A DNA stretch of 64,000 bases, taken from assembly GCF_001514115.1 (NCBI RefSeq), contig NZ_KQ948452.1:124001-188000 (forward strand), read 5' to 3'. The notes beneath the pieces were generated by a model. It was not told where the DNA came from. It ran no database searches and saw only the letters and a list, made by a program, of their open reading frames with translations. The position numbers were made by a program, and so were the translations under genes. Below, piece after piece: positions 1-8,990 of the stretch (positions within the stretch are counted from its first letter, which is position 1; each line of letters opens with the position of its first letter). This stretch comes from Streptomyces olivochromogenes (GTDB lineage Bacteria > Actinomycetota > Actinomycetes > Streptomycetales > Streptomycetaceae).

Positions 1-3000
1 TCGCGTGACTTCGGGGGCAGCCAGGAACTCGACCGCCTCAAGGCGATGCTCGAGAGCTGGCGCACCTCTCTGGTGGACCTGAGCGGCCGCAACCGGCTGC
101 TCAATTTTCGCCACACCAAGTCGGCGACATTGGAGATCTCGACTCCATCCGCACAGGAGCTCATCAAGGGCCTGGCCCGCGGCTGGGACTTCGCGCCGCT
201 CCCGGACGAGGAACCGGAGGCCGGTGAGGGCTTGCGATCCAGCGATGTGGTCCTCACGAAGAAGGACGACCGCACCGACGGAATCGTCACCCAGAAGACC
301 ACCGCGCCTTCCCTCCTGCGCGCGTTGAACAGCCTTCGCACCAAAGCGACGCAGGTCTTCAACGATTACGGTCTGTGGACCCTCAACCTTGGCGTCGGCA
401 TGCTCCGCTGGCGTGAGGACGGGGCTGAGACAGGCAGCGACGCACCCCTGGTCCTGATGCCGGTGGTCATTGAGCGCGCGCGCAACGGCAGGATCCGCAT
501 CAGAGCGAGCGACGACGAGGAACCGCGCCTCAACCCGGCCCTCAAGGTGAAGCTGGAGCAATTTCATATCGACTGGACGCCGGTCGGCGAACAGGATCCT
601 TCGGACCTGCAGGCGGTGCTCTCCGCCGCGGCTCGCGCGGTGGCGGGCAAGGCCGGATGGCAGATCTCCGACCGTGTGGTGCTCGCACTCTTCGCCTCCC
701 ACAAGGAGTCGATGTACCAGGACCTGCTGGACAACGAGGATCGCGTCCTCGGCAGTGACCTCGTACGGGCGATGGCTCTCGGTCCGAACTCCGGCCTCGC
801 CTCCGACCGTTTCGACTTCGAGGAGATCGAGCTAGAGCGGATTGACGAACTGAGCCCGCCCGAGGACAGTCCGCTGGTGCTCGACGCCGACGCCTCGCAG
901 CGGCAGGCCGTCGCCGCGGCCGTGGCCGGACAGTCGTTCGTCCTGGACGGCCCGCCCGGCACCGGCAAGAGCCAGACGATCACGAACATGATCGCCGGTT
1001 TGATGCACGCGGGCCGCAGTGTGCTGTTCGTCAGTGAGAAGGCGGCGGCCCTCGATGTCGTCCTCGATCGGCTGAAGTCGGTCGGACTCGACTCGTACGC
1101 CCTTGCCCTCCACAGCCACAACACCAGCCGCAAAGCAGTGGCTCATGAGCTGGGACGGGCGCTCGCGGAGGAACCGCGCGCACCGCAGCTGTCACAGCAG
1201 ACCCTGGCCCAGGCCAGAGAGCTGCGCCTCGTGCTCAGCGCCTATGCCGAAGCGATGAACGAGGTCCGCGACCCGCTGGGACGGACCCTGCACGACGTCC
1301 TTGGCCGGGTCGGCCGACTGTCCGAGGCGCCGGTGGCCTACCTGAGTCATGGTGAGGACACCCGCACGGGGGCAGAGGCGACGTTTCGCGCCGAGACGCT
1401 CAGTGGCGAGGATCTGCGCCTGATCGTCGAGGCGACGAAAGCCATCTCCCATACTTGGGAGGCGGTCGCCGATCCGTCGTTCCCCTGGCGTGATCTGCGG
1501 GCCGGCCTGCCCCATCCCCGCCCCGTGCTGGAGCAGGCCCAGGCGGCGCGGGATGCGCTCGCGACGGCGACCGAACGCTACCGGGATCTCGCGCCCGACG
1601 GAGTACCACTCACAGATCAGAGCGGAATCGACCGTCTGATCCTGCTCCTACGGCTGCTCGACGTGCGGAGTCCCGTGCCGGAAGCTTGGCTGACCACGGA
1701 TGCCTTCGCCGATGAGGTGGACGACCGGGTCGACGCCTTCCTGGCAGAACTGCGCAAGGTGCAGCGCACGAGCACTGTCGTCCGAGCGACAGTGGGCGAG
1801 CGGTGGCAGGAACTGTCCACCAGGCTGACGGCTGCACCGGGGGAGGCCGAGAAGACGCTTTCCGCTATGGCGCCGCGAGGCCTCGACCTTGCCGGACTCA
1901 CGGAGGAGCGAGCGCGACAGTTCGCCCGGGAATTCGATGCGACCGCGGGTGTGCTGGAGCGGACCCTGCAGAGCCTCACCCGAGTCAGCCAATTGGCCGG
2001 GCTCACGAATCCCAGCACCCCTGAGGAAGCACATCATCTGTGCGACGTGATCGCCGTGGCCGGCACCGAACACCGCCCTGTTGAGCAGTGGTTGGTCCCT
2101 GATGGCTCAGCGCGGGCAGAGGAGGCGGCGGTCCGGGGCGTTGCCGACGCACTGAGCGACTTCTTCGCACGACGGGACCAGGTGCTGGCCGCCCACGCTC
2201 TCGCGACGGACCACGCGGGCCCGGGGTGGGCCGAGCTGCGCCCGGAGCTGAGCTCGGAACGACCGGCCAATGAGCAAGCGCTCGCCGCACTGGATCCGCC
2301 GGGAGCCGACATTGCGTCGCTGACCGGACGCGAGGCCGCGGAGCTGGCCGAGCGGTTCGGCACGCTCGCCGACACCCTTGAGAGGGCCGCCGAGCACGCC
2401 GACTCGGTGGCCGAGCGACTCGGGTGCGACCGGCCGAAGGCGACGTCCGAGGCGGAGGACCTGGCCACGCTCGTGGAGCTGGCCACAGCCTCGGACCGCG
2501 CGCTCGAAGCATGGCTCGACCCCCGGGCACTTTCCGGTGTCCAGGCAGCCGTCGCGGAGATCTCCTCGGCCGCCGATGACCTGGCTGCCGCGGAGGAGGC
2601 GGCGCGCGACACCTTCCTGCCCGAGGTCGTTTCCACGCCCGAACTGCCCGAAGCGGTCCACCGGCTCCTGGAGGGGCGCCAGGGACTTGCCGGCATGATG
2701 TCCAGCGGCGTCCGGGCCGACCGGAAACTCGTGGCCCGGCTGACGCACGGCGGCTCGTGGCGTAGCGAGCTGTACGACAAACTGTCACTCGCCGACGCCT
2801 GGTGCGCCGCGTACCGGAAGCTGCGGTCGCTGGCCACGACCCACACCGAGCTGATCGGCCGCTATCGGGGCACGGCGTTGCCCGATGTACCGGCACTGCG
2901 CAAGGCACTCGCGCACGCCGAAGTGGTCCACGCACTCGCGCCGGAAACCGTTGCCGACCTTTACCGCCGGAGTCTGCTCGCCACTCACCTGGCCGACGGC

Positions 3001-6000
3001 CGAGAGCCGCAACGCGCACTCGTCGAGCTGGGAACGGTGCTGCGCAGCCATCTCGCCACGTGGCGAAGGGATTTGGGCAGCCCGTCGCTGGCACCGCATG
3101 CGGCCGATCTCACCAAGCAGCCGCTCGGCGACGACGCTCGCTGGCTGCGCGCCCACCTCGCCCCGTTGCAACAGGCCGTCGCGCTGTTGGACACCGTGGC
3201 GTCGGTCGGTCGCCGGGACCATGGCCCCGGTTCCGAGCACACGCTTGCCTCAGCGCGTACGGCGGTCGCAGCCGCGCACGCGGCGCAGAAGGAGACGGCT
3301 ACGTTCGCTGCTCAGGCCGTAACCGACCGCAACCTTCTCGGCCCCTGGTACCGGGGACTCGACACGCAGGCGGACGATCTGCACGACGCCGCGCCCAACG
3401 GTGTGACGGGCTACGAGCCCGTCGGGCAGCTTCTGCGCCGCGGCCTTGACCTGACGCGACAGCAACCGGGCCCATACGCCACGGAGCAACAGCGCGATTT
3501 GCTGGGCCGGTACGTCCCCGGAGGGCACCCCCACACCGAAGCTTTGCAGGCCGCCCTGGACTCCGCCCGGCTGATCGCCCGCCTCGCATGCGACACGCTC
3601 TCGGAACCAGCGCGCCGGACAAGCCTCGTCGAGGTACTGGCCGACGGCCGGACCCAGCCGCGCGACCTCCTCACGCAGACGGACCAGATCCGCCGTGACC
3701 TGGACCTCTGGCAGGAGTACACCGGGCAGCCCCAAGTCGCGACGGTCGGCACAGCGCTTGCCGCCCGACCCCTCGAACGAGCGGCGAGCTGGCTCCACGC
3801 GCACGTGGAGCCCTTCGAGGACGCGGCCGACCTCATCCGCTCAACCGCCCGCGTCATGGACGAGGAGACAGGCCTCACCCTGTCTCGGGCCAGGGAAGCG
3901 GTGGCCGCCGTCGTCTCCGCCCGAGCCGCCGAGTCCTCTTTCATGGAGAACGACGCCACGCACCGTAACCTTCTCGGTTCCCTCTACCAGGGCATCGATA
4001 CCGACCGTGATGCGATCCTGGATGCCCTGGACTGGGCCCAGAAGGTCCGTCGTACCGCACACGGCGGCCACTCCGCGCCCCTGCCGCGAGCGGCGGCCCG
4101 GCTGATGCTGGCCGCGTCGGCCGACCCGTCCGTCGCCGACCGCGCCGGCGACTGGCGTGGTCAGCGCGAGGCACTCGCCGGGTACTTCGAGCCTGGGCGG
4201 GCTGACGAGCTGCGACGCGAACTCGACGAGTCCCTCACCGCGGCTCAGTCCCTTCTGTCCCGCCTCGACCGCGACCCCTTCGGCCCGGAAGCATGGACCA
4301 GTTGCGCCGACGCACTGACCCTGCTGCGCCGCTACCACCTCGACGGGTTGCCTGACCAGCTGGCACGCCGCGAGGTCTCCGCCGAGGATTTTCCCGCCGC
4401 TATGGAACGCGCGGTGCTCACCGCGTGGGTCGAGTACCAGCTGTCCACCGATCCGAGGCTGAAGCCGATGCGGGCCGTGGAACGCGACCAGTTGGTGGAG
4501 CGCTTCCAGAGGGCTGACCAGGGCCTGGTGGCGGCGGCACACGCCGAGGTCATCGCCGCGTGCAACTCCCGCCGTCCTCGCCGGACATCGGTGGGCCAGG
4601 CCGCCGTGATCCGCCGTGAGGCCGAGAAACAGCGTCGTCACATGCCCGTACGGCTCCTGCTGCAGCAGACCCGCGACGTCGTACGGCTGGTCAAGCCCTG
4701 CTTCATGATGAGTCCGCTGACGGTCAGCCAGTTTCTGCCGTCAGACTTCGAGTTCGATGTCGTGGTCTTCGACGAGGCATCGCAAGTGCTGCCTCAGGAT
4801 GCGGTGAACTCCGTCTACCGGGGCAAGGCCCTCATCGTGGCGGGCGACCAGAAGCAACTGCCGCCGACCTCGTTCTTCAGCGCGGGCGGCGACAGCGACG
4901 ACGGCGACGAGTGGGACGAGGACGCCACCGACGGCTTCGAGTCCATTCTCGACATGTGCAAGGCCAGCGGAGTCCTGCGCGGGCTGCCCCTGCGCTGGCA
5001 CTACCGAAGCCGGCACGAGAACCTGATCGCTTTCAGCAACCACGACTTCTACGACAACTCCATGGTCACGTTCCCGGGCGCGCTGGAACAGGGACCGGAC
5101 ATCGGAGTGGAGTTCATCAAGGCGGACGGCGTCTACGACCGCGGTGGGAGCAGCGACAACACCCTCGAGGCCGCCAAGGTGGCCCAGCGCGTCATCCACC
5201 ACTTCGACACCCGCCCCGAGCACACCCTCGGCGTGGTCGCGCTGTCGAAGGCGCAGGCGGAGGCGATCGAGGAGGCGGTGCAGAAGGCGAGGGCCGCCCG
5301 CCCGGACCTCGACCACCACTTCACGGAGGGCCGACTCGACGGTTTCTTCGTCAAGAACCTCGAAACCGTCCAGGGCGACGAACGCGACGTCATCATCCTC
5401 TCCATCGGTTACGGTCCCGACCACCGCGGCAAACTGCTGTCGACGTTCGGCCCCATCAACAGGGAGGGCGGCTGGCGACGCCTCAACGTGGCCGTCACCC
5501 GCGCCCGGCGCCGCATGGAAGTCATCGCCTCCTTCCACGGAGGCGATCTGCCGGACAGCGCCAACAGGAGCGTGCAGCACCTCAAGCGGTACCTGCAGTA
5601 CGCCCAGCACGGTCCTGCGATCCTCCAGACCGAGGCCGCCGATCCGGACGCGGCTCCGGAGAGTCCCTTCGAAGAGGAGGTCATCGACGTCCTGCGCGGT
5701 TGGGGGTATGAAGTCCAGCCGCAGGTGGGGGTCGCCGGTTTCCGCATCGACATGGCGGTACGGCACCCGGGCGCGCCCGGCACGTACGCGCTGGGCATCG
5801 AGTGCGACGGCGCCATGTATCACTCCTCGCGATCGGCTCGGGACCGCGACCGGCTCAGGGAAGCGGTCCTGCGCGACCTGGGTTGGAGGCTGCACCGAAT
5901 CTGGGGTACGGACTGGTATCGGAACCGGCGGGATGCGATGGCGCGGCTGCGGGCCTCGGTCGAGGCGGTGTGTGCGGAGGATCCGCACGCGGTGCGAGCG

Positions 6001-6759
6001 GCGTCCCCCGTGGGGGCGGTCGGTAGCCGCGGCGATCTCGGCAATGGTGATGGCGCGGCGGGGCTCGCGGACGGTCCCCTGAGCGCGGAGCTTGGGGAGC
6101 CTGTTGAAGTGGCGGGGGGCTCGGCGGTCCCGCGAGTGGAGTTCGTGACGGTCGACGTCGGTCCTGCGCCCTGGAGCCGTCCCTACCAGGAGGTCGACCT
6201 TGACCTGTTGGCAGAGGTACGTGACAGGTCGAGCAGCCAGCGAGGCATGTCGGGCGTGGAGTTGCAGGACCCGGACGCCCTCGACGTGGTGGCGGACGTT
6301 GCGCTGTGTGTGGTCGAGGTGGAAGGGCCCGTCGAGAAGGAAGTGATCTACACCCGGGTCCGTCTCGCGTGGGGCCTCGGACGGGCTGGTCAGGTGATCC
6401 GCGATCGCATCGACCGAGCTCTTCGCCGTCTGCTCAAGCAGGGCAAGATCGTCCACGTCGGTACGGCCTACGACAGGCCCGGCCACGAGACGGAGTTCGC
6501 CCGCACGCCGACCGAGCGGTGCGCCCGACGAGTGGCTGAGGTTCCTGTCGCGGAGCGGCAGCTCGTGCTCAGAAACGTGGTCGACGAAGGACCGGGCGTG
6601 CACCGCGAGGATCTGCTGCGGGAGGTCGCTCGCTTCTTCGGATGGGCGCGGCTCGGAGCCGATATCCGGGACGCGCTGACGGACGACATCGACGCGTTGA
6701 TCGCCGCCGGGGACTTGGTCGAGTCGGAGGGCGGCCTGATGCCTGCGAAGGGTTTTTGA
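1..6759 (+). CDS. Giant SF1 helicase with DUF4011 N-terminus, REase-like domain and DUF3320 C-terminus (5' end outside window)
   Basis: The frame is open to base 1; the first ATG is at 46, but the typical family start (about 15-25 residues before WRTSLVDLSGRNRLLNF) suggests the true start lies upstream. Numbering from ATG 46: DUF4011-type N-terminus, Walker A GPPGTGKS with Lys308, a long mostly helical insert of about 1260 residues, DEAS Walker B at 1576, GDQKQLPP near 1601, and motif VI (VTRARR) near 1817. It is followed by a Vsr/MTES_1575-like nuclease fold with Asp1902 and the ECDG motif at 1919, then a DUF3320-like tail. Relatives are DNA/RNA helicase-nucleases often found near restriction systems. 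A role in phage or plasmid defence is inferred from the neighbours. The domain calls are from motif reading only. Confidence 0.85.
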   Translation, partial: SRDFGGSQELDRLKAMLESWRTSLVDLSGRNRLLNFRHTKSATLEISTPSAQELIKGLARGWDFAPLPDEEPEAGEGLRSSDVVLTKKDDRTDGIVTQKTTAPSLLRALNSLRTKATQVFNDYGLWTLNLGVGMLRWREDGAETGSDAPLVLMPVVIERARNGRIRIRASDDEEPRLNPALKVKLEQFHIDWTPVGEQDPSDLQAVLSAAARAVAGKAGWQISDRVVLALFASHKESMYQDLLDNEDRVLGSDLVRAMALGPNSGLASDRFDFEEIELERIDELSPPEDSPLVLDADASQRQAVAAAVAGQSFVLDGPPGTGKSQTITNMIAGLMHAGRSVLFVSEKAAALDVVLDRLKSVGLDSYALALHSHNTSRKAVAHELGRALAEEPRAPQLSQQTLAQARELRLVLSAYAEAMNEVRDPLGRTLHDVLGRVGRLSEAPVAYLSHGEDTRTGAEATFRAETLSGEDLRLIVEATKAISHTWEAVADPSFPWRDLRAGLPHPRPVLEQAQAARDALATATERYRDLAPDGVPLTDQSGIDRLILLLRLLDVRSPVPEAWLTTDAFADEVDDRVDAFLAELRKVQRTSTVVRATVGERWQELSTRLTAAPGEAEKTLSAMAPRGLDLAGLTEERARQFAREFDATAGVLERTLQSLTRVSQLAGLTNPSTPEEAHHLCDVIAVAGTEHRPVEQWLVPDGSARAEEAAVRGVADALSDFFARRDQVLAAHALATDHAGPGWAELRPELSSERPANEQALAALDPPGADIASLTGREAAELAERFGTLADTLERAAEHADSVAERLGCDRPKATSEAEDLATLVELATASDRALEAWLDPRALSGVQAAVAEISSAADDLAAAEEAARDTFLPEVVSTPELPEAVHRLLEGRQGLAGMMSSGVRADRKLVARLTHGGSWRSELYDKLSLADAWCAAYRKLRSLATTHTELIGRYRGTALPDVPALRKALAHAEVVHALAPETVADLYRRSLLATHLADGREPQRALVELGTVLRSHLATWRRDLGSPSLAPHAADLTKQPLGDDARWLRAHLAPLQQAVALLDTVASVGRRDHGPGSEHTLASARTAVAAAHAAQKETATFAAQAVTDRNLLGPWYRGLDTQADDLHDAAPNGVTGYEPVGQLLRRGLDLTRQQPGPYATEQQRDLLGRYVPGGHPHTEALQAALDSARLIARLACDTLSEPARRTSLVEVLADGRTQPRDLLTQTDQIRRDLDLWQEYTGQPQVATVGTALAARPLERAASWLHAHVEPFEDAADLIRSTARVMDEETGLTLSRAREAVAAVVSARAAESSFMENDATHRNLLGSLYQGIDTDRDAILDALDWAQKVRRTAHGGHSAPLPRAAARLMLAASADPSVADRAGDWRGQREALAGYFEPGRADELRRELDESLTAAQSLLSRLDRDPFGPEAWTSCADALTLLRRYHLDGLPDQLARREVSAEDFPAAMERAVLTAWVEYQLSTDPRLKPMRAVERDQLVERFQRADQGLVAAAHAEVIAACNSRRPRRTSVGQAAVIRREAEKQRRHMPVRLLLQQTRDVVRLVKPCFMMSPLTVSQFLPSDFEFDVVVFDEASQVLPQDAVNSVYRGKALIVAGDQKQLPPTSFFSAGGDSDDGDEWDEDATDGFESILDMCKASGVLRGLPLRWHYRSRHENLIAFSNHDFYDNSMVTFPGALEQGPDIGVEFIKADGVYDRGGSSDNTLEAAKVAQRVIHHFDTRPEHTLGVVALSKAQAEAIEEAVQKARAARPDLDHHFTEGRLDGFFVKNLETVQGDERDVIILSIGYGPDHRGKLLSTFGPINREGGWRRLNVAVTRARRRMEVIASFHGGDLPDSANRSVQHLKRYLQYAQHGPAILQTEAADPDAAPESPFEEEVIDVLRGWGYEVQPQVGVAGFRIDMAVRHPGAPGTYALGIECDGAMYHSSRSARDRDRLREAVLRDLGWRLHRIWGTDWYRNRRDAMARLRASVEAVCAEDPHAVRAASPVGAVGSRGDLGNGDGAAGLADGPLSAELGEPVEVAGGSAVPRVEFVTVDVGPAPWSRPYQEVDLDLLAEVRDRSSSQRGMSGVELQDPDALDVVADVALCVVEVEGPVEKEVIYTRVRLAWGLGRAGQVIRDRIDRALRRLLKQGKIVHVGTAYDRPGHETEFARTPTERCARRVAEVPVAERQLVLRNVVDEGPGVHREDLLREVARFFGWARLGADIRDALTDDIDALIAAGDLVESEGGLMPAKGF

Positions 6760-6984
6760 TCCAGAGAGCAGAGGCCTTGCACTCCGGCCTCCGGACGCCA
6801 GGAGGGGAGACCGGGTAGGGCTTCTGCTGCCGCCACGGCGACCACGCGTACGACTGTCAGTACCGCCAGGTACCCTCGAACACATCGTCAACGCGGCCCG
6901 ACGGGCTTCCGCTTCACTCCGGTGGAGTCTCGAAGGACATGCCCCCACCCGCACGAGTCTTTTCGTGCTGTCTGGGGGAAGTCC

Positions 6985-8871
6985 TTGCTGTTCCGCGCGT
7001 CCGCGAAAACGGTCGCCGTCATGGCACTCGACGGTTCGCTGTTTTTGCACCTCACTGACCAGTTCGTCCACACGCACGGCTATCGGCCGGGCGCTTCGGA
7101 AGTGCGTTCCTGGGAACGCAGCATCCCTCTTCTCGTCGCCGCGTTGAACGACGCAGGCCTGGGCGACGTCGAGGTCATGCTGGAGTACGCGCTACCGCTG
7201 AACAGCAAGCGTGCCGACGTCGTTCTCGCCGGAGTGCACCCGGTCACGGGTGAGCCGTCGTACGTCGTGGTGGAGTTGAAGCAGTGGAGCCAGGCGCTGC
7301 CTCATGAGGACGACCCCACCCTGTGCCATGTCGACGCCTACGCGCATCCGGTTCTCAACCCCATCGAGCAGGTGCGCCGCTACTGCGAATACCTCGTCAA
7401 TTTCAACGGCGCGGTGGCCGAACACGGGCACCGGGTGGCCGGCGTTGCATATCTGCACAACGCCACCGAGTTCGGCGTGAGCGGATTGCGGGAGATCGAG
7501 AGTGACGGCCAGGGACTGCTTTTCACCGCGGAACGCCGAGGAGCCTTCCTCGACCACCTGCGAGCGAGGCTGAGCGACAAGCACCCGGGGGCCCAGGCGG
7601 CGGACGAACTCCGCGCAGGCGCCACGGTGCCGTCGAAGCAGCTCATGTCCGTGGCCGCCGAGGAGGTGCGGGACCGCACCCAGTTCGTCCTCCTCGACGA
7701 GCAGCAGGTCGCGTATCGCGTGGTGCTCAACGCGGTGGAGAAGTCGAAGCACGCCGACCGCAAGGAGGTCGTCATCGTCACGGGCGGCCCCGGCACCGGC
7801 AAGAGCGTGATCGCGCTCCAACTGCTCGGCGAGCTGTACCGGCGCGGAGTTCCGGCGCTGCATGCCACCGGCTCGCAGTCGTTCACCAAGACGATGCGGA
7901 AGATCGCCGGTGCCCGTAAGCGCGAAGTGCAGGATCTCTTCAAGTACTTCAACAGCTTCATGACCGCAGAGAAGAACAGCTTGGGCGCCCTGATCTGTGA
8001 CGAGGCCCACCGCATCCGGGAGACCTCGGCCAACCGCTACACCCGTGCTGAGAATCGGACCGGCAGGGCCCAGATCGACGAGCTGATCGACGTCGCCTAC
8101 GTACCCGTGTTCTTCCTCGACGAGCACCAGGTGGTGCGCCCCGGGGAGATGGGCACAGTGGCCGACATCGAGGAGGCGGCGGCGAAGCGGGACATCCCGT
8201 GTCACGTCGTCCCTCTGGACAGCCAGTTCCGCTGCGGCGGCAGTGACGCGTACCTGCGCTGGGTGGTACGGCTCCTCGGCTTGGAGGCCGGGGGCCCGGT
8301 CACCTGGGAATCCGACGGCCGAATGCAGCTCCTGGTCGCCGACAGCCCTCAGGAAATGGAGGGGTTCTTGGAGGCCCGACGAGCCGAGGGCTACGGCGCG
8401 CGCATGTCCGCCGGCTACAGCTGGCGCTGGTCCCCGGAGCCCAAACCTGGCGCTCCGCTGCCGGCCGACGTCGTGATCGGCGACTGGGCCCGCCCGTGGA
8501 ACCTGCGCGGTGACCGATCCGTGTCCGGGGCTCCCCCGGCCGCCCTGTGGGCCACCGACCCGGCAGGCTTCGGCCAGGTCGGCTGCGTCTACACGGCACA
8601 GGGCTTCGAGTACGACTGGTCCGGCGTCATCATCGGCCCCGACCTGCTCTGGCGGGAGGATCGTTGGGTGACCGACCGGGCAGCGTCGAAGGACCCCGTC
8701 TTCAAGCGGTCCACCTCCGACGCCGACGTGGACCGCTTGATCCGCAACACCTACAAGGTGCTTCTGACCCGGGGCATGGTGGGCACGGTTGTGTACGCGA
8801 CGGATCCCGAGACGCGGGAAAAGCTGCGGGAGTTGGCGGGTGGAGCGACACGACAGGCCGTGTCGGTCTGA
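6985..8871 (+). CDS. DUF2075 (Schlafen-like) P-loop ATPase/helicase with N-terminal PD-(D/E)xK-like motif
   Basis: The chosen start is TTG 6985 because GGGGGAA lies about 5 nt upstream and the family N-terminus LLFRASA begins there; ATG 7021 is the alternative. About 628 residues. The N-terminal part carries KRADVVLAG and YVVVELKQW, giving an Asp78...Glu97-x-Lys99 arrangement typical of PD-(D/E)xK nucleases. Walker A GGPGTGKS has Lys273 and Walker B is CDEAH (339-342). The C-terminal part has GQVGCVYTAQGFEYDW and a VLLTRG motif as in DUF2075 proteins. It follows the giant helicase by 225 nt on the same strand, so co-transcription is possible. Nucleic-acid processing and defence are inferred; no substrate can be read from the sequence. 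Confidence 0.85.
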   Translation: MLFRASAKTVAVMALDGSLFLHLTDQFVHTHGYRPGASEVRSWERSIPLLVAALNDAGLGDVEVMLEYALPLNSKRADVVLAGVHPVTGEPSYVVVELKQWSQALPHEDDPTLCHVDAYAHPVLNPIEQVRRYCEYLVNFNGAVAEHGHRVAGVAYLHNATEFGVSGLREIESDGQGLLFTAERRGAFLDHLRARLSDKHPGAQAADELRAGATVPSKQLMSVAAEEVRDRTQFVLLDEQQVAYRVVLNAVEKSKHADRKEVVIVTGGPGTGKSVIALQLLGELYRRGVPALHATGSQSFTKTMRKIAGARKREVQDLFKYFNSFMTAEKNSLGALICDEAHRIRETSANRYTRAENRTGRAQIDELIDVAYVPVFFLDEHQVVRPGEMGTVADIEEAAAKRDIPCHVVPLDSQFRCGGSDAYLRWVVRLLGLEAGGPVTWESDGRMQLLVADSPQEMEGFLEARRAEGYGARMSAGYSWRWSPEPKPGAPLPADVVIGDWARPWNLRGDRSVSGAPPAALWATDPAGFGQVGCVYTAQGFEYDWSGVIIGPDLLWREDRWVTDRAASKDPVFKRSTSDADVDRLIRNTYKVLLTRGMVGTVVYATDPETREKLRELAGGATRQAVSV

Positions 8872-8880
8872 CGCGAGCCC

Positions 8881-8990
8881 GATCCTGCTGAGTTCGGCGC
8901 ATGGAGTGGCTCACCTCTGATGCCCATCGAGGGTGGCAGAGCGGCACGGTCGTGTGACCTGCTCAGCTCCGCGTGATCCTGCTGAGTTCG
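8881..8990. repeat. 16-bp direct repeat at the junction of the two nuclease genes
   Basis: GATCCTGCTGAGTTCG occurs at 8881-8896, just after the DUF2075 stop, and again at 8975-8990 inside the last codons of the McrA-like gene, 94 bp apart. The extra copy looks like a duplicated piece of the McrA 3' end, as expected at an insertion or deletion junction. Confidence 0.8.

Noticed and set aside
4741..7077. Long minus-strand frame of 778 codons
   Set aside because: It is the complement of the helicase gene; high-GC codon bias keeps opposite frames open. Translation shows no domain.
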